NCBI GenBank assembly: GCA_947177605.1 | Contig: CAMWUX010000038.1 | Location: 1-8,727 of the forward strand | Direction of reading: 5' to 3' | Source of the DNA: an uncultured Porphyromonadaceae bacterium | Lineage (GTDB): Bacteria; Bacteroidota; Bacteroidia; Bacteroidales; Muribaculaceae | DNA length: 8,727 nt | Shown here: piece by piece, positions 1-6,364 of the stretch | Layout of the letters: the number at the start of each line of letters is the position of its first letter | Position numbering within the stretch: position 1 is the first letter of the stretch | Program-made: the position numbers and the translations under genes | The notes under the pieces: generated by a model | The model's database searches: none | Told to the model about the DNA's origin: nothing | What the model saw: the letters and a program-made list of their open reading frames with translations, nothing else

Positions 1-72
1 TTAATGATCCGGCGACCCCCGAGATCTACACCCTAGTGTTCGTGGGCAGCGTCTGATGTGTATATGTGTAAA
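1..72 (+). other. Illumina Nextera i5 adapter contamination (not genomic)
   Basis: Positions 3-31 match the Illumina P5 flow-cell sequence at 27 of 29 bases (differences at 9 and 18). Positions 32-39 (CCTAGTGT) sit where the 8-base i5 index belongs. Positions 40-64 match the start of the Nextera read-1/transposon end at 23 of 25 bases (differences at 44 and 54); the match then decays through about 72, as in low-quality read ends. The order P5, index, transposon end is the exact architecture of a Nextera library end, so this is untrimmed adapter at a contig end. The adapter sequences are from memory. Genomic sequence begins near position 73. Confidence 0.96.
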
Positions 73-1111
73 ATAGATCATGGGGCAGTGACGACTGCAT
101 CACAAAGGGATTGGTCCGCTGCGACTCATCCTTGATTAAGAAATTATTGATAATGTAGATGCCGTTATCGCTTGCAAAATCAGCAAACCGCTTGAACGCT
201 TCGGCTCCAAACGGCCCCACGATCACCTTGGCTTTCTTAAGTTTTGGATCGGCAAGCACGGCCTCGATATTCGAATCGGCCGACGCGATATCGTAAACCA
301 GCAGAGCTATCGGTTTGCCATAAGAGCGCAGACTATCGGCTGCCATCATCATGCCTCGCAAAAAGTCGACAGAGCGTATGTCAGGCTTTTCATTACGCGT
401 AAATTCCAGAGGTACTGCTATGTATATGGTATCGGCATTAGTATCGGCATTGACAAACGATGAGAGCATCTGATAGCTTGGAGACAATTCGAAGTCACAG
501 CCCTGAGGGAGATTGATCTCCGTACCCTCTACCAGCATACCCACTCCCGGGTTGGCAGCCTGCAGTTCCTCAACCGAGATACCATACTTACGCGATATGC
601 CGTAGAACGTGTCGCCGGGTTGCACCTTATATGTATTACCCGCAGTTACCACCTTTGGGGCTGGAGCGACCACGGGTTCTGCAATCGGAACGACCGGATC
701 ATCCATAGCCACCTTCACTACCTCGCCCTGACGCAATCCGTCGATAGCCTGAGGATTGAGTGAGTAGAATTGATCAAGCGTAAGGCCGTACTGATGACTG
801 ATACCATACGCAGTCTCACCTTTCTGTACGGTATGAGTTTTTACGGTCTGTCTGGTTTCAGCAGGTATAAGTATTTCCTGATAAGCCTTAAGGCCTTCGG
901 CTACCGAAGGATTCACAGCCAGAAGCAGCTCCCGGGTCACACCAAGCCGGCGACAGAGGGAATACACCGTCTCGCCGGGCTTCACCGTGTAGCTGTAATA
1001 TTGTTTTCCGTTGACAGTTATTATCGGAAGCGTCTCCGGTGCGGCATTGGCATTGGCTACCAACGCCATGCAAAACATACCGAGTAGCGATGTTATGACG
1101 ACTCTTAGCAT
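26..1111 (-). CDS. LysM-repeat protein with type 1 periplasmic-binding domain, 3' end lost to adapter
   Basis: This is an exported cell-envelope protein expected to bind peptidoglycan. A signal peptide spans residues 1-23 (hydrophobic core, then ANANA before APETL). Three LysM modules follow at about 39-83, 93-134 and 160-202, each with the typical pattern (YTVKPGETVYSLCRRLGV, HTVQKGETAYGISHQYGL, YKVQPGDTFYGISRKYGI), separated by a Pro/Val-rich linker (138-154). From about 228 the sequence looks like the first lobe of a type 1 periplasmic-binding (amino-acid ABC substrate-binding) fold, with AVLADPKLKKAKVIVGPFG as the usual strand-turn. LysM plus this fold is a common Bacteroidota pairing; its ligand is not known to me. 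Only residues 1-346 (bases 74-1111) are genomic. The last 15 codons, ending in ...TNTRV and the stop at 26-28, are read from adapter, so the natural C-terminus is missing. It lies downstream of and co-oriented with the glycosidase, but has its own promoter. Confidence 0.88.
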   Translation of the reverse strand: MLRVVITSLLGMFCMALVANANAAPETLPIITVNGKQYYSYTVKPGETVYSLCRRLGVTRELLLAVNPSVAEGLKAYQEILIPAETRQTVKTHTVQKGETAYGISHQYGLTLDQFYSLNPQAIDGLRQGEVVKVAMDDPVVPIAEPVVAPAPKVVTAGNTYKVQPGDTFYGISRKYGISVEELQAANPGVGMLVEGTEINLPQGCDFELSPSYQMLSSFVNADTNADTIYIAVPLEFTRNEKPDIRSVDFLRGMMMAADSLRSYGKPIALLVYDIASADSNIEAVLADPKLKKAKVIVGPFGAEAFKRFADFASDNGIYIINNFLIKDESQRTNPFVMQSSLPHDLFYTYTHQTLPTNTRV

Positions 1112-1142
1112 TAATGCGTGCGTTTTTAAGTTGATATGACCA

Positions 1143-1174
1143 CAAAGTTAGCATCTTGACGCCAAATATGCAAT
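1143..1174 (-). promoter_or_regulatory. Bacteroidota-type promoter for the LysM gene
   Basis: Read on the minus strand, TAACTTTG (1143-1150) is an exact match to the -7 element TAnnTTTG. A -33-like ATTG (1171-1174, one change from TTTG) lies 20 bases upstream of it. Transcription would start near 1137, giving a leader of roughly 25 bases before the ATG at 1111. The position supports that ATG as the true start. Confidence 0.6.
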
Positions 1175-1210
1175 TATCGGTGTCAAAACCCAAGCCTAAG
1201 TGATACGACA

Positions 1211-1238
1211 AGCCTCCGACCCATAAGAGTCGGAGGCT
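1211..1238 (-). terminator. Hairpin terminator behind the glycosidase gene
   Basis: AGCCTCCGAC (1211-1220) pairs perfectly with GTCGGAGGCT (1229-1238), a 10-bp GC-rich stem with an 8-base loop. It sits 37 bases past the glycosidase stop codon and upstream of the LysM promoter, so it should separate the two transcripts. The following minus-strand sequence (TTGTCGTATC) has only a weak U-tract. Confidence 0.65.
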
Positions 1239-1274
1239 GCCAAGTATAATAATTATTCTCGGAATCCTATCCGC

Positions 1275-4200
1275 TTATTTCACCATAAACTTCTTGCCGT
1301 CGCGGATATATACACCGGGAGCGAGATTCCCTGTCGTGTATCGACGTCCGAGAATGTCATAGGTATAAGAGGCGTGGTCAACGCTTACCTCATCATCTTT
1401 ACCGGATTCATCCACTACCACATCGGATATTCCAGCCAGATTATCGGAGGAAGTAGCATCGAATACGTATACCGACGATCCGGGGAGGGTTACCGTGATC
1501 GGAGTATCGAGATTGATATTCACATTCTCCATAATGCCATTGAGATCGTTCTGACTTGCAAAAGATTTCACCAGTGAATAGCCTGCAGTTTCGTATGCGG
1601 GGATTTCAAGCACGTCGCGCAGGGTGAAGGTGAAGGTTTGAGTCGATGTCGATGGATTGCGCAGAGCCAGCGTGCCGTAGCCGTCGGCATTCCAGGAAGC
1701 CCAGCCATACACATTGGCCTTCGAGCCGTCCCAGGGATTGCCGCCAACCCAGTGTGTGTCGGGAAGCACATCGGCATTCTTTTCCTGCCACTTGATACAC
1801 TCTGCGATGTCGCCCCACAGGGCGCCATTATTTATTGAGTTGAGAAGTGCGGCGTCGCAATAGAGTTCGACCATACCCGAACCACAGGCGAATGCGCAGC
1901 GAAGTTCGCGCACGATACCATCGTAGTTCATGGTCTTCGATACATCACCATAGCTTGTGAGGATTACTCCATGGGTCATAAGAGTATTGATCGGACACAG
2001 AGGCGAATTCTGCACGAAGTTCTGATATACGAGACGGTCGCGGTAAGTGATCCATCGCTCGCGGTCATCGCCCTGATTGCCGATATTACCCCAGTCACCT
2101 TCCTGACGCCATACTGCATCAGTATAGTGGAACCAGAAGGGAGAAGCCCATGTACCTACGGTAGTATTGAAGAACATGTCCGGACGGATCTCGCGTACAG
2201 ATTGGAGTACATCGATGATACCTTCGGCATTCTCTTCGCCCGTATAACCGGCATCCGGGCCTACAGAACTGAACTGCGCACTGATACCGTCGAGTTTGAA
2301 GAAGCAGAAGTCATAGTTTTCAACCATATTCTGGCAGGCATCAAGGAATACCTTGTGATATGCGGGATTGCTCAACTGCATACCTCCCTTGTTTGTCCAG
2401 TACTGACGGCGCAGATTGCCCGAGTTACCATAACCGCCTACGGGGCCGAGCCATGCACCTGTACCCGTACCGTACTCGCGGGCAAGTTCGTAGGGTTCTT
2501 TGAATCCGTTAGGGAAGCCTTTATTGAAGCCCCATGTGCCGTACTCATCCCAGCCGTCGTCCCATACAAATGCCTTGATGGCTGCGTTGTAAGGGTCAAA
2601 CAGGTTGCGCTTCCACTGCTCTACTACTCCCACACAGTCCTGAGTCGTCATATGGCCGTCGTATGTCGGCGAATTGTTGCGGTCGATATTGAGTTCGTAC
2701 CATGAATTATAGAGTGGGAAGGGACGCCAGGGCACTGCGCGTTCACGCTCGCTGTAGGCAAGGAACGAACGACGGGCCTGATTCGGAGCAATAAGGCCTA
2801 CGACTGCGCTTACAGTCCAGCTCTTGCCGGCCTCGAGTGTGGCGTGGCGGCTCCAAAGCCCCTGGATATAGCGCACGTTGGCGTTTTCATCCTCTCCTTC
2901 TACTTCTCCATCACCGCCGCCCGAAACTACCGGGAAACCAGTGGCCTGTGTCACTGCCGGCGACCAGGTGATATTACCCGAAGAGGTTACGGTCTCCGTA
3001 CGTACCTGGATATAGTAGCGCACATAGTAGATACCTGCCGTAGGTATGTTCAAGGTATATGTATTGTTGCTTGAGCTCCCGCCGGTAGAGCCTACGTGAT
3101 AGTCGGAGGCTACCACATTGCCCTCGGAGTCAATCAGGTCAAGACCTAAGGGATGTAGCGCATGAGAGCCATCCGTGTATTGGAAAGTTACACTGTGGCT
3201 ACCTGCATTGGGGATATTTACGAAGCCGCGCTTGCCGCGGATATAGTATGTTGAATTACGGTCAAGAGCGCTTACGGCCGAAGGTGTTTCCGACCCGGGC
3301 ACCCAAGTCCAGTAGTTCGGAGTGCTGAGCACACCGGTTGCAAAGATATCATCGGTATCGGGGCTCCATGAATTGAAGGAGAAACCCGAATCGGCGGAAG
3401 CTGTAAAGGCAACTGTTGTGCCCGATCCGGCGGATACCGACGGCGACCAGGTGATGGTACCGTTGGCGGTGATGGTCTCGGTGCGGATCTCCACGAAATA
3501 ACGCACGAGATATGTACCGGCGGCGGGCACATTGAGGCTAAATACATTGTCAGTCGACATACCGCCGGTGAAACCGATGTGATAATCCGAGGCGACGACT
3601 TTACCCTTGGCATCTACGAGGTCTACTCCTACTACATTGAGACCGTGAGAACCGTTGGAATATTTGAAGGTTGCGGTGTGTGTCCCGGCCGAGCCGAAAA
3701 CCACGAAACCACGCTTACCGCGAATATCACTGTTGCCAAACCCGAGTGCAATTATCCCGGTCGGTGTCTGATCTCCGGGCACCCACTTCCAGTAATTAGG
3801 ATTGGCCGGCTGGGTATCGCCGGATGTATCCGAGCTCCAGGAATTGTATGAGAAGCCGGCATCGGCCACATATTCAGCCTTGTCGGATGTGGGTTCCACT
3901 ACTGTATTGATACCGGTAGGAGTCCCCAGACCGGCAAACATAGTGGTGGATGCGAGCACTGCGCCGCGGGTATTGCCAACTACAGCAGGAGCCTCATCGG
4001 CCGCCATCTGATAATACATCGGCACGATGGAGTGCATGGCCACGTCGGCATTTGCAGTAAGCGTCAGTATAGTCCGCAGATAGTGCGAATCATCGCGCAG
4101 CACTGCCTGCCACTTGAATTTAAGATCACCATAAGTAAACTCTGCCGTAAGAGCTTTACCGGCGTAGCGCTCGGAGCCTATGGTCGCATTGGGATCGGCC

Positions 4201-4556
4201 GAGAGGGTCTCCGTCTCGATCGAGTTAAGGGTCATCTCGGACGCTTTTACGAATTGGCCTGTGCCGAGAGTCACATTGAAGATCTCGGTGCCGGGTTTTA
4301 AGCCGAGTTCCTCACAGCCTTCAAAGGTGATATGTCCGTTTTCGCTCTTGAATGAAGCGGAAAGCATATCGTTCGACAAAGTGTAAATACCGTCATCAGC
4401 CGTGGTCAATTGGGCGGTACCGGGTTGCGACATAGACGGAAACGCAACCGATTGTGCGTAGAGCGATGAGCCCGAAGAGAGGGCGCCCGCAAAGAATATT
4501 GCTACACACAAGAGTTTAGCCTTTATGGCTAATCTATTGAATAGCAGATACTTCAT
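1275..4556 (-). CDS. Secreted clan GH-D (alpha-galactosidase-like) glycosidase with inserted tandem modules
   Basis: Predicted exported glycoside hydrolase of 1093 residues. A signal peptide covers 1-35 (cleavage after LYAQ). An N-terminal beta-sandwich starts near 55, is interrupted at about 217-537 by two related modules, passes an acidic Gly/Glu linker (GGGDGEVEGEDENAN, 546-560) and resumes at 561 (RYIQGLWSRHATLEAGKSW). A TIM barrel follows from about 612 (PFPLYNSWYEL, VWDDGWDEYGTW at 664-675, GAWLGPVGGYG at 700). FFKLDG (752-757) has the K-x-D form of the clan GH-D (GH27/GH36) nucleophile, making D756 the nucleophile candidate. D813, E819 or D821 in TDAVWRQEGDWG are acid/base candidates. 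A C-terminal beta domain (about 945-1033) and a sorting-type tail (1062-1093) complete it. Alpha-galactosidase or alpha-N-acetylgalactosaminidase activity is inferred from the clan; the exact substrate cannot be read. Relatives are sometimes labelled 'enterotoxin', which I think misleads. There is no SusC/SusD or other polysaccharide-utilisation partner nearby. The start is set by the signal peptide; the ATG directly follows ten C residues. Confidence 0.8.
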   Translation of the reverse strand: MKYLLFNRLAIKAKLLCVAIFFAGALSSGSSLYAQSVAFPSMSQPGTAQLTTADDGIYTLSNDMLSASFKSENGHITFEGCEELGLKPGTEIFNVTLGTGQFVKASEMTLNSIETETLSADPNATIGSERYAGKALTAEFTYGDLKFKWQAVLRDDSHYLRTILTLTANADVAMHSIVPMYYQMAADEAPAVVGNTRGAVLASTTMFAGLGTPTGINTVVEPTSDKAEYVADAGFSYNSWSSDTSGDTQPANPNYWKWVPGDQTPTGIIALGFGNSDIRGKRGFVVFGSAGTHTATFKYSNGSHGLNVVGVDLVDAKGKVVASDYHIGFTGGMSTDNVFSLNVPAAGTYLVRYFVEIRTETITANGTITWSPSVSAGSGTTVAFTASADSGFSFNSWSPDTDDIFATGVLSTPNYWTWVPGSETPSAVSALDRNSTYYIRGKRGFVNIPNAGSHSVTFQYTDGSHALHPLGLDLIDSEGNVVASDYHVGSTGGSSSNNTYTLNIPTAGIYYVRYYIQVRTETVTSSGNITWSPAVTQATGFPVVSGGGDGEVEGEDENANVRYIQGLWSRHATLEAGKSWTVSAVVGLIAPNQARRSFLAYSERERAVPWRPFPLYNSWYELNIDRNNSPTYDGHMTTQDCVGVVEQWKRNLFDPYNAAIKAFVWDDGWDEYGTWGFNKGFPNGFKEPYELAREYGTGTGAWLGPVGGYGNSGNLRRQYWTNKGGMQLSNPAYHKVFLDACQNMVENYDFCFFKLDGISAQFSSVGPDAGYTGEENAEGIIDVLQSVREIRPDMFFNTTVGTWASPFWFHYTDAVWRQEGDWGNIGNQGDDRERWITYRDRLVYQNFVQNSPLCPINTLMTHGVILTSYGDVSKTMNYDGIVRELRCAFACGSGMVELYCDAALLNSINNGALWGDIAECIKWQEKNADVLPDTHWVGGNPWDGSKANVYGWASWNADGYGTLALRNPSTSTQTFTFTLRDVLEIPAYETAGYSLVKSFASQNDLNGIMENVNINLDTPITVTLPGSSVYVFDATSSDNLAGISDVVVDESGKDDEVSVDHASYTYDILGRRYTTGNLAPGVYIRDGKKFMVK
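2946..3425 (-). repeat. Glycosidase insert module, copy 2 (residues ~378-537)
   Basis: Second copy of the module: FSFNSWSPDT (392-401), PNYWTWVPG (413-421), IRGKRGFV (439-446), VVASDYHVGSTGG (481-493) and RTETVTSSGNITWSP (519-533). The two copies are clearly alike as protein but their DNA has diverged (the stretches coding for VVASDYH differ at many bases), so the duplication is old and not an assembly artefact. An acidic, glycine-rich linker follows and returns the chain to the host beta-sandwich. Confidence 0.75.
3429..3908 (-). repeat. Glycosidase insert module, copy 1 (residues ~217-376)
   Basis: This is the first of two homologous protein modules. Landmarks are FSYNSWSSDT (235-244), PNYWKWVPG (253-261), IRGKRGFV (278-285), VVASDYHIGFTGG (320-332) and RTETITANGTITWSP (358-372). 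All recur in copy 2 at an offset of 157-161 residues. The pattern of alternating short strands and the phrases AGTHTATFKYSNGSH and AGTYLVRYFVEIRTE suggest beta-sandwich, possibly carbohydrate-binding. I do not recognise a named family. Module borders are approximate. Confidence 0.75.
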
Positions 4557-4566
4557 GGGGGGGGGG
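4557..4566 (-). repeat. C10 homopolymer directly before the glycosidase ATG
   Basis: Ten consecutive G on the plus strand read as ten C on the coding strand, ending at the base before the ATG. Translation leaders in this phylum are usually A/T-rich, and the rest of this leader is. An upstream ATG at 4579-4581 opens a 15-codon frame (MQKLLPPPHEVSAIQ, stop at 4534-4536) that runs through the tract and overlaps the glycosidase start out of frame. The tract length therefore fixes the frame relation between the two ATGs. Confidence 0.85.
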
Positions 4567-4682
4567 TAAAAGTTTTTGCATAAAATGTGAAAATATTGAT
4601 TGATATAGATTGGTATTTGTCGTAGATAATAATGATGGCTTAGATCTCTAAGGTTGATTCTCAGAGTTTTTCATTGGTGCAA

Positions 4683-4714
4683 CAAAATTAAACATAATAA
4701 TATATGTATACAAA
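4683..4714 (-). promoter_or_regulatory. Bacteroidota-type promoter for the glycosidase
   Basis: On the minus strand TTTG (4711-4714) is followed after 20 bases by TAATTTTG (4683-4690). Both elements are exact matches to the phylum consensus TTTG / TAnnTTTG at the usual spacing. The start point would be near 4677, giving a leader of about 120 bases that includes a small 6-bp inverted repeat, CTTAGA/TCTAAG (4639-4644 and 4647-4652), and the C10 tract. The leader is long compared with the other genes here and could hold a regulatory element. Confidence 0.7.
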
Positions 4715-4759
4715 TAATTTAACACTTATATTTATGGGGATTTATTAGATAATGTTGAG

Positions 4760-4767
4760 TATCTTTG
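4760..4767 (+). promoter_or_regulatory. -7 box of the AlkD-like gene; implies a near-leaderless mRNA
   Basis: TATCTTTG is an exact TAnnTTTG match on the plus strand. No good TTTG is seen about 20 bases upstream, so only the -7 half is supported. Transcription would begin about 4771-4774, only a few bases before the ATG at 4776. This makes 4776 a better start than the in-frame ATG at 4752, which would lie upstream of the start point. Confidence 0.5.
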
Positions 4768-4775
4768 TGGTCGCT

Positions 4776-5315
4776 ATGACAGAATTCAACGAATTTCAGC
4801 AGATAAAGCGCCGATTTTTCGCGATGCGCAACGGCATTATCGCCGATGCTCTGCGCCGCGGGGGCTCCCCTTTCAAAATTATTTTCGGGCTAAATCTCCC
4901 CCAGATCAAAGATATCGCGGCCGAACTCGGAGTGCGTCCCGACTTAGCCAAATGGCTGTGGGACAATTCATCTACCCGCGAGAGTATGCTACTCGCTCCT
5001 ATGCTGCTCGATGCCGCATCCCTTACCTCCGACGATGCGTCGCTGATGGTCACACAATCACCGTCGACCGAAATTATTGATTCTCTCTGCCATTCATTGA
5101 TTCGCCACTCCCCTCACGCCTATCTGTGGGGAATGAAATGGGCCGCCAACGACTCCCCTTTGTTGCGCTACGCAGCCATGCGGCTGCTTTGGCACCATAT
5201 CGCTGCACATGCCACGGAGATTCGCTCCATAGCTGAATCTGAAATGCTAAAAAATGATAATCTTACGGCTGGTATAGCCAGACAGATCGTCGAGGAAATA
5301 GACTTCCTTCAATAG
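4776..5315 (+). CDS. AlkD-like DNA alkylation repair (HEAT-repeat) protein, short form
   Basis: A 179-residue cytoplasmic, all-helical protein resembling the DNA alkylation repair (AlkD/AlkC-like) HEAT-repeat family, whose best-known members remove bulky or positively charged alkylated bases. Supporting stretches are FGLNLPQIKDIAAELG (37-52), the helix pair LAKWLWDNSSTRESMLLAPMLLD (58-79, with the E-x-x-x-L-A-x-x-L-L spacing of the family), DSLCHSLIRHSPHAYLWGMKWA (102-123) and LLRYAAMRLLWHHIA (129-143). It is shorter than typical AlkD (about 220-240 residues), so a helical repeat may be missing and base-excision activity is uncertain. I could not place the catalytic Asp/Trp residues with confidence. 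The start is chosen at 4776 because a -7 box covers 4760-4767; starting at 4752 would add MLSIFVVA. It diverges from the glycosidase, and its last 7 bases overlap the 3' end of the convergent exporter gene. The function is family-based inference. Confidence 0.68.
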   Translation: MTEFNEFQQIKRRFFAMRNGIIADALRRGGSPFKIIFGLNLPQIKDIAAELGVRPDLAKWLWDNSSTRESMLLAPMLLDAASLTSDDASLMVTQSPSTEIIDSLCHSLIRHSPHAYLWGMKWAANDSPLLRYAAMRLLWHHIAAHATEIRSIAESEMLKNDNLTAGIARQIVEEIDFLQ

Positions 5316-6238
5316 CTTCCTCGCCGCGATAGCTTGTCGCTCAACACCATACCGATAATGATAAGCGCACACCCCGACAGACCGATCACCGACAACGGCT
5401 CGCCGAGATAAAGTATTGAAGCCACCAGCGTCACAATCGGGCTAACATATATATACAGGCCGCTCTTAACCACACCGATACGCTTGATTGCGTTTGTCCA
5501 CAACACATAACTTACCACCGAGCATACAAGCGCCAGGAACCCGAGATTCAGAAACACACGCGGAGATATGAGCACATCTAACCCACATAGACGCGGTTCG
5601 AGCGCAAGAAACGGCAGAGCCGTGATCAGGCCATAAAAAAACGTCTTCCTTGTGATGAACCACACGTTGTAGGTAGCATTCAGCGGTCGCAACACAATCG
5701 AATATATCGCCCAGCATAGGGCCGCAAGCAGCGCAAGCATATCGCCCAACGGATTCATTGACAACTGGAAACTACTGTTGAATATCACACAGCCCACACC
5801 CACCATCGCTATAAACGAACCGATCATAAATCCCCGAGTAGGCTTTTCGCTCTTATACATGAATCCTATCAGCAGAGCCGTAAGGATAGGAGATGCAGCC
5901 ACGATGAGCGACACATTGCTCACAAGCGTGAATTTCAACGCTGTATTCTCTGCGATGAAATATATCGAGTTGCCGCATACGCCAGCCAGAACAAACTTCA
6001 ATTCATCCGATATCGAACGGGCCCGGAGCGGGAACGGGCATATAAGAAATATGCATATATATGCAATAGCGAATCTATACACAGCCACTTCTACAGCACT
6101 CATTCCGGCATTGAGCAATACTTTCGTATTGATAAAAGCAATGCCCCATGCTGTAACAGCCAACAGAGCGCCAAGATGATAAATCAACGACGATGAGCCA
6201 AATGTCGACGAATTGAATAAATTTTCCCTTTTCGGCAT
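5309..6238 (-). CDS. EamA-family (DMT superfamily) inner-membrane transporter
   Basis: A 309-residue integral membrane protein with about ten hydrophobic segments arranged as two EamA halves (about 20-155 and 165-302). Typical features are LGALLAVTAWGIAFINTKVLL in segment 1, AVYRFAIAYICIFLICPFPL in segment 2, TALKFTLVSNVSLIVAASPILTALL where segments 3-4 meet, DMLALLAALCWAIYSIVLRPL opening the second half, and the closing SGLYIYVSPIVTLVASILYLGEPLSVIGLSGCALIIIGM, which is the family's strongest signature. The family exports amino acids, nucleotides or other metabolites, but the substrate cannot be told from sequence. Length is normal. The TGA stop lies inside the last codons of the AlkD-like gene (7-base tail overlap), with no hairpin between them. 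Its promoter overlaps a perfect palindrome, so local control is possible. Confidence 0.92.
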   Translation of the reverse strand: MPKRENLFNSSTFGSSSLIYHLGALLAVTAWGIAFINTKVLLNAGMSAVEVAVYRFAIAYICIFLICPFPLRARSISDELKFVLAGVCGNSIYFIAENTALKFTLVSNVSLIVAASPILTALLIGFMYKSEKPTRGFMIGSFIAMVGVGCVIFNSSFQLSMNPLGDMLALLAALCWAIYSIVLRPLNATYNVWFITRKTFFYGLITALPFLALEPRLCGLDVLISPRVFLNLGFLALVCSVVSYVLWTNAIKRIGVVKSGLYIYVSPIVTLVASILYLGEPLSVIGLSGCALIIIGMVLSDKLSRRGSY

Positions 6239-6260
6239 AGAATCGGTATATTTTTATGAC

Positions 6261-6292
6261 ACAAAATTAATGAAATTTTGTCAACTCACAAC
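6261..6292 (-). promoter_or_regulatory. Exporter promoter overlapped by a perfect 8+8 palindrome
   Basis: Minus-strand TAATTTTG (6262-6269) matches TAnnTTTG, with a weak -33-like GTTG (6289-6292) 19 bases upstream. Transcription would start near 6256, about 18 bases before the ATG at 6238. The -7 box lies in the palindrome ACAAAATT (6261-6268), 5-base spacer, AATTTTGT (6274-6281), a shape that suits a dimeric regulator. On the plus strand the other arm reads AAATTTTG, one base from a -7 box, so a weak divergent promoter for the OmpA gene is also possible. No better promoter for that gene is visible up to 6364. Confidence 0.5.
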
Positions 6293-6364
6293 AATCCGTT
6301 CGCAATTCGTGTTATAATGCTATACTCCCAAAACTGAATGTATAACTCAAACACCATAACCAAA

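Noticed and set aside
26..72. Natural C-terminus and stop codon of the LysM protein
   Set aside because: These bases match the Nextera adapter and index, so the end is an artefact and the gene is really cut off near 73.
1971..2705. A 244-codon open frame on the plus strand
   Set aside because: It lies wholly antisense to the glycosidase's catalytic barrel. It has no signal, domain or promoter, and its composition is what the opposite strand of that gene would give.
2946..3908. The two glycosidase modules as a recent duplication or assembly error
   Set aside because: The DNA of the two copies differs at many positions although the protein pattern is kept, which points to an old duplication.
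1275..4556. An enterotoxin identity for the large secreted protein
   Set aside because: Relatives can carry that label, but the visible features (NSWYEL, DDGW, K-L-D nucleophile motif, beta-sandwich plus barrel) are those of a clan GH-D glycosidase; nothing toxin-like is seen.
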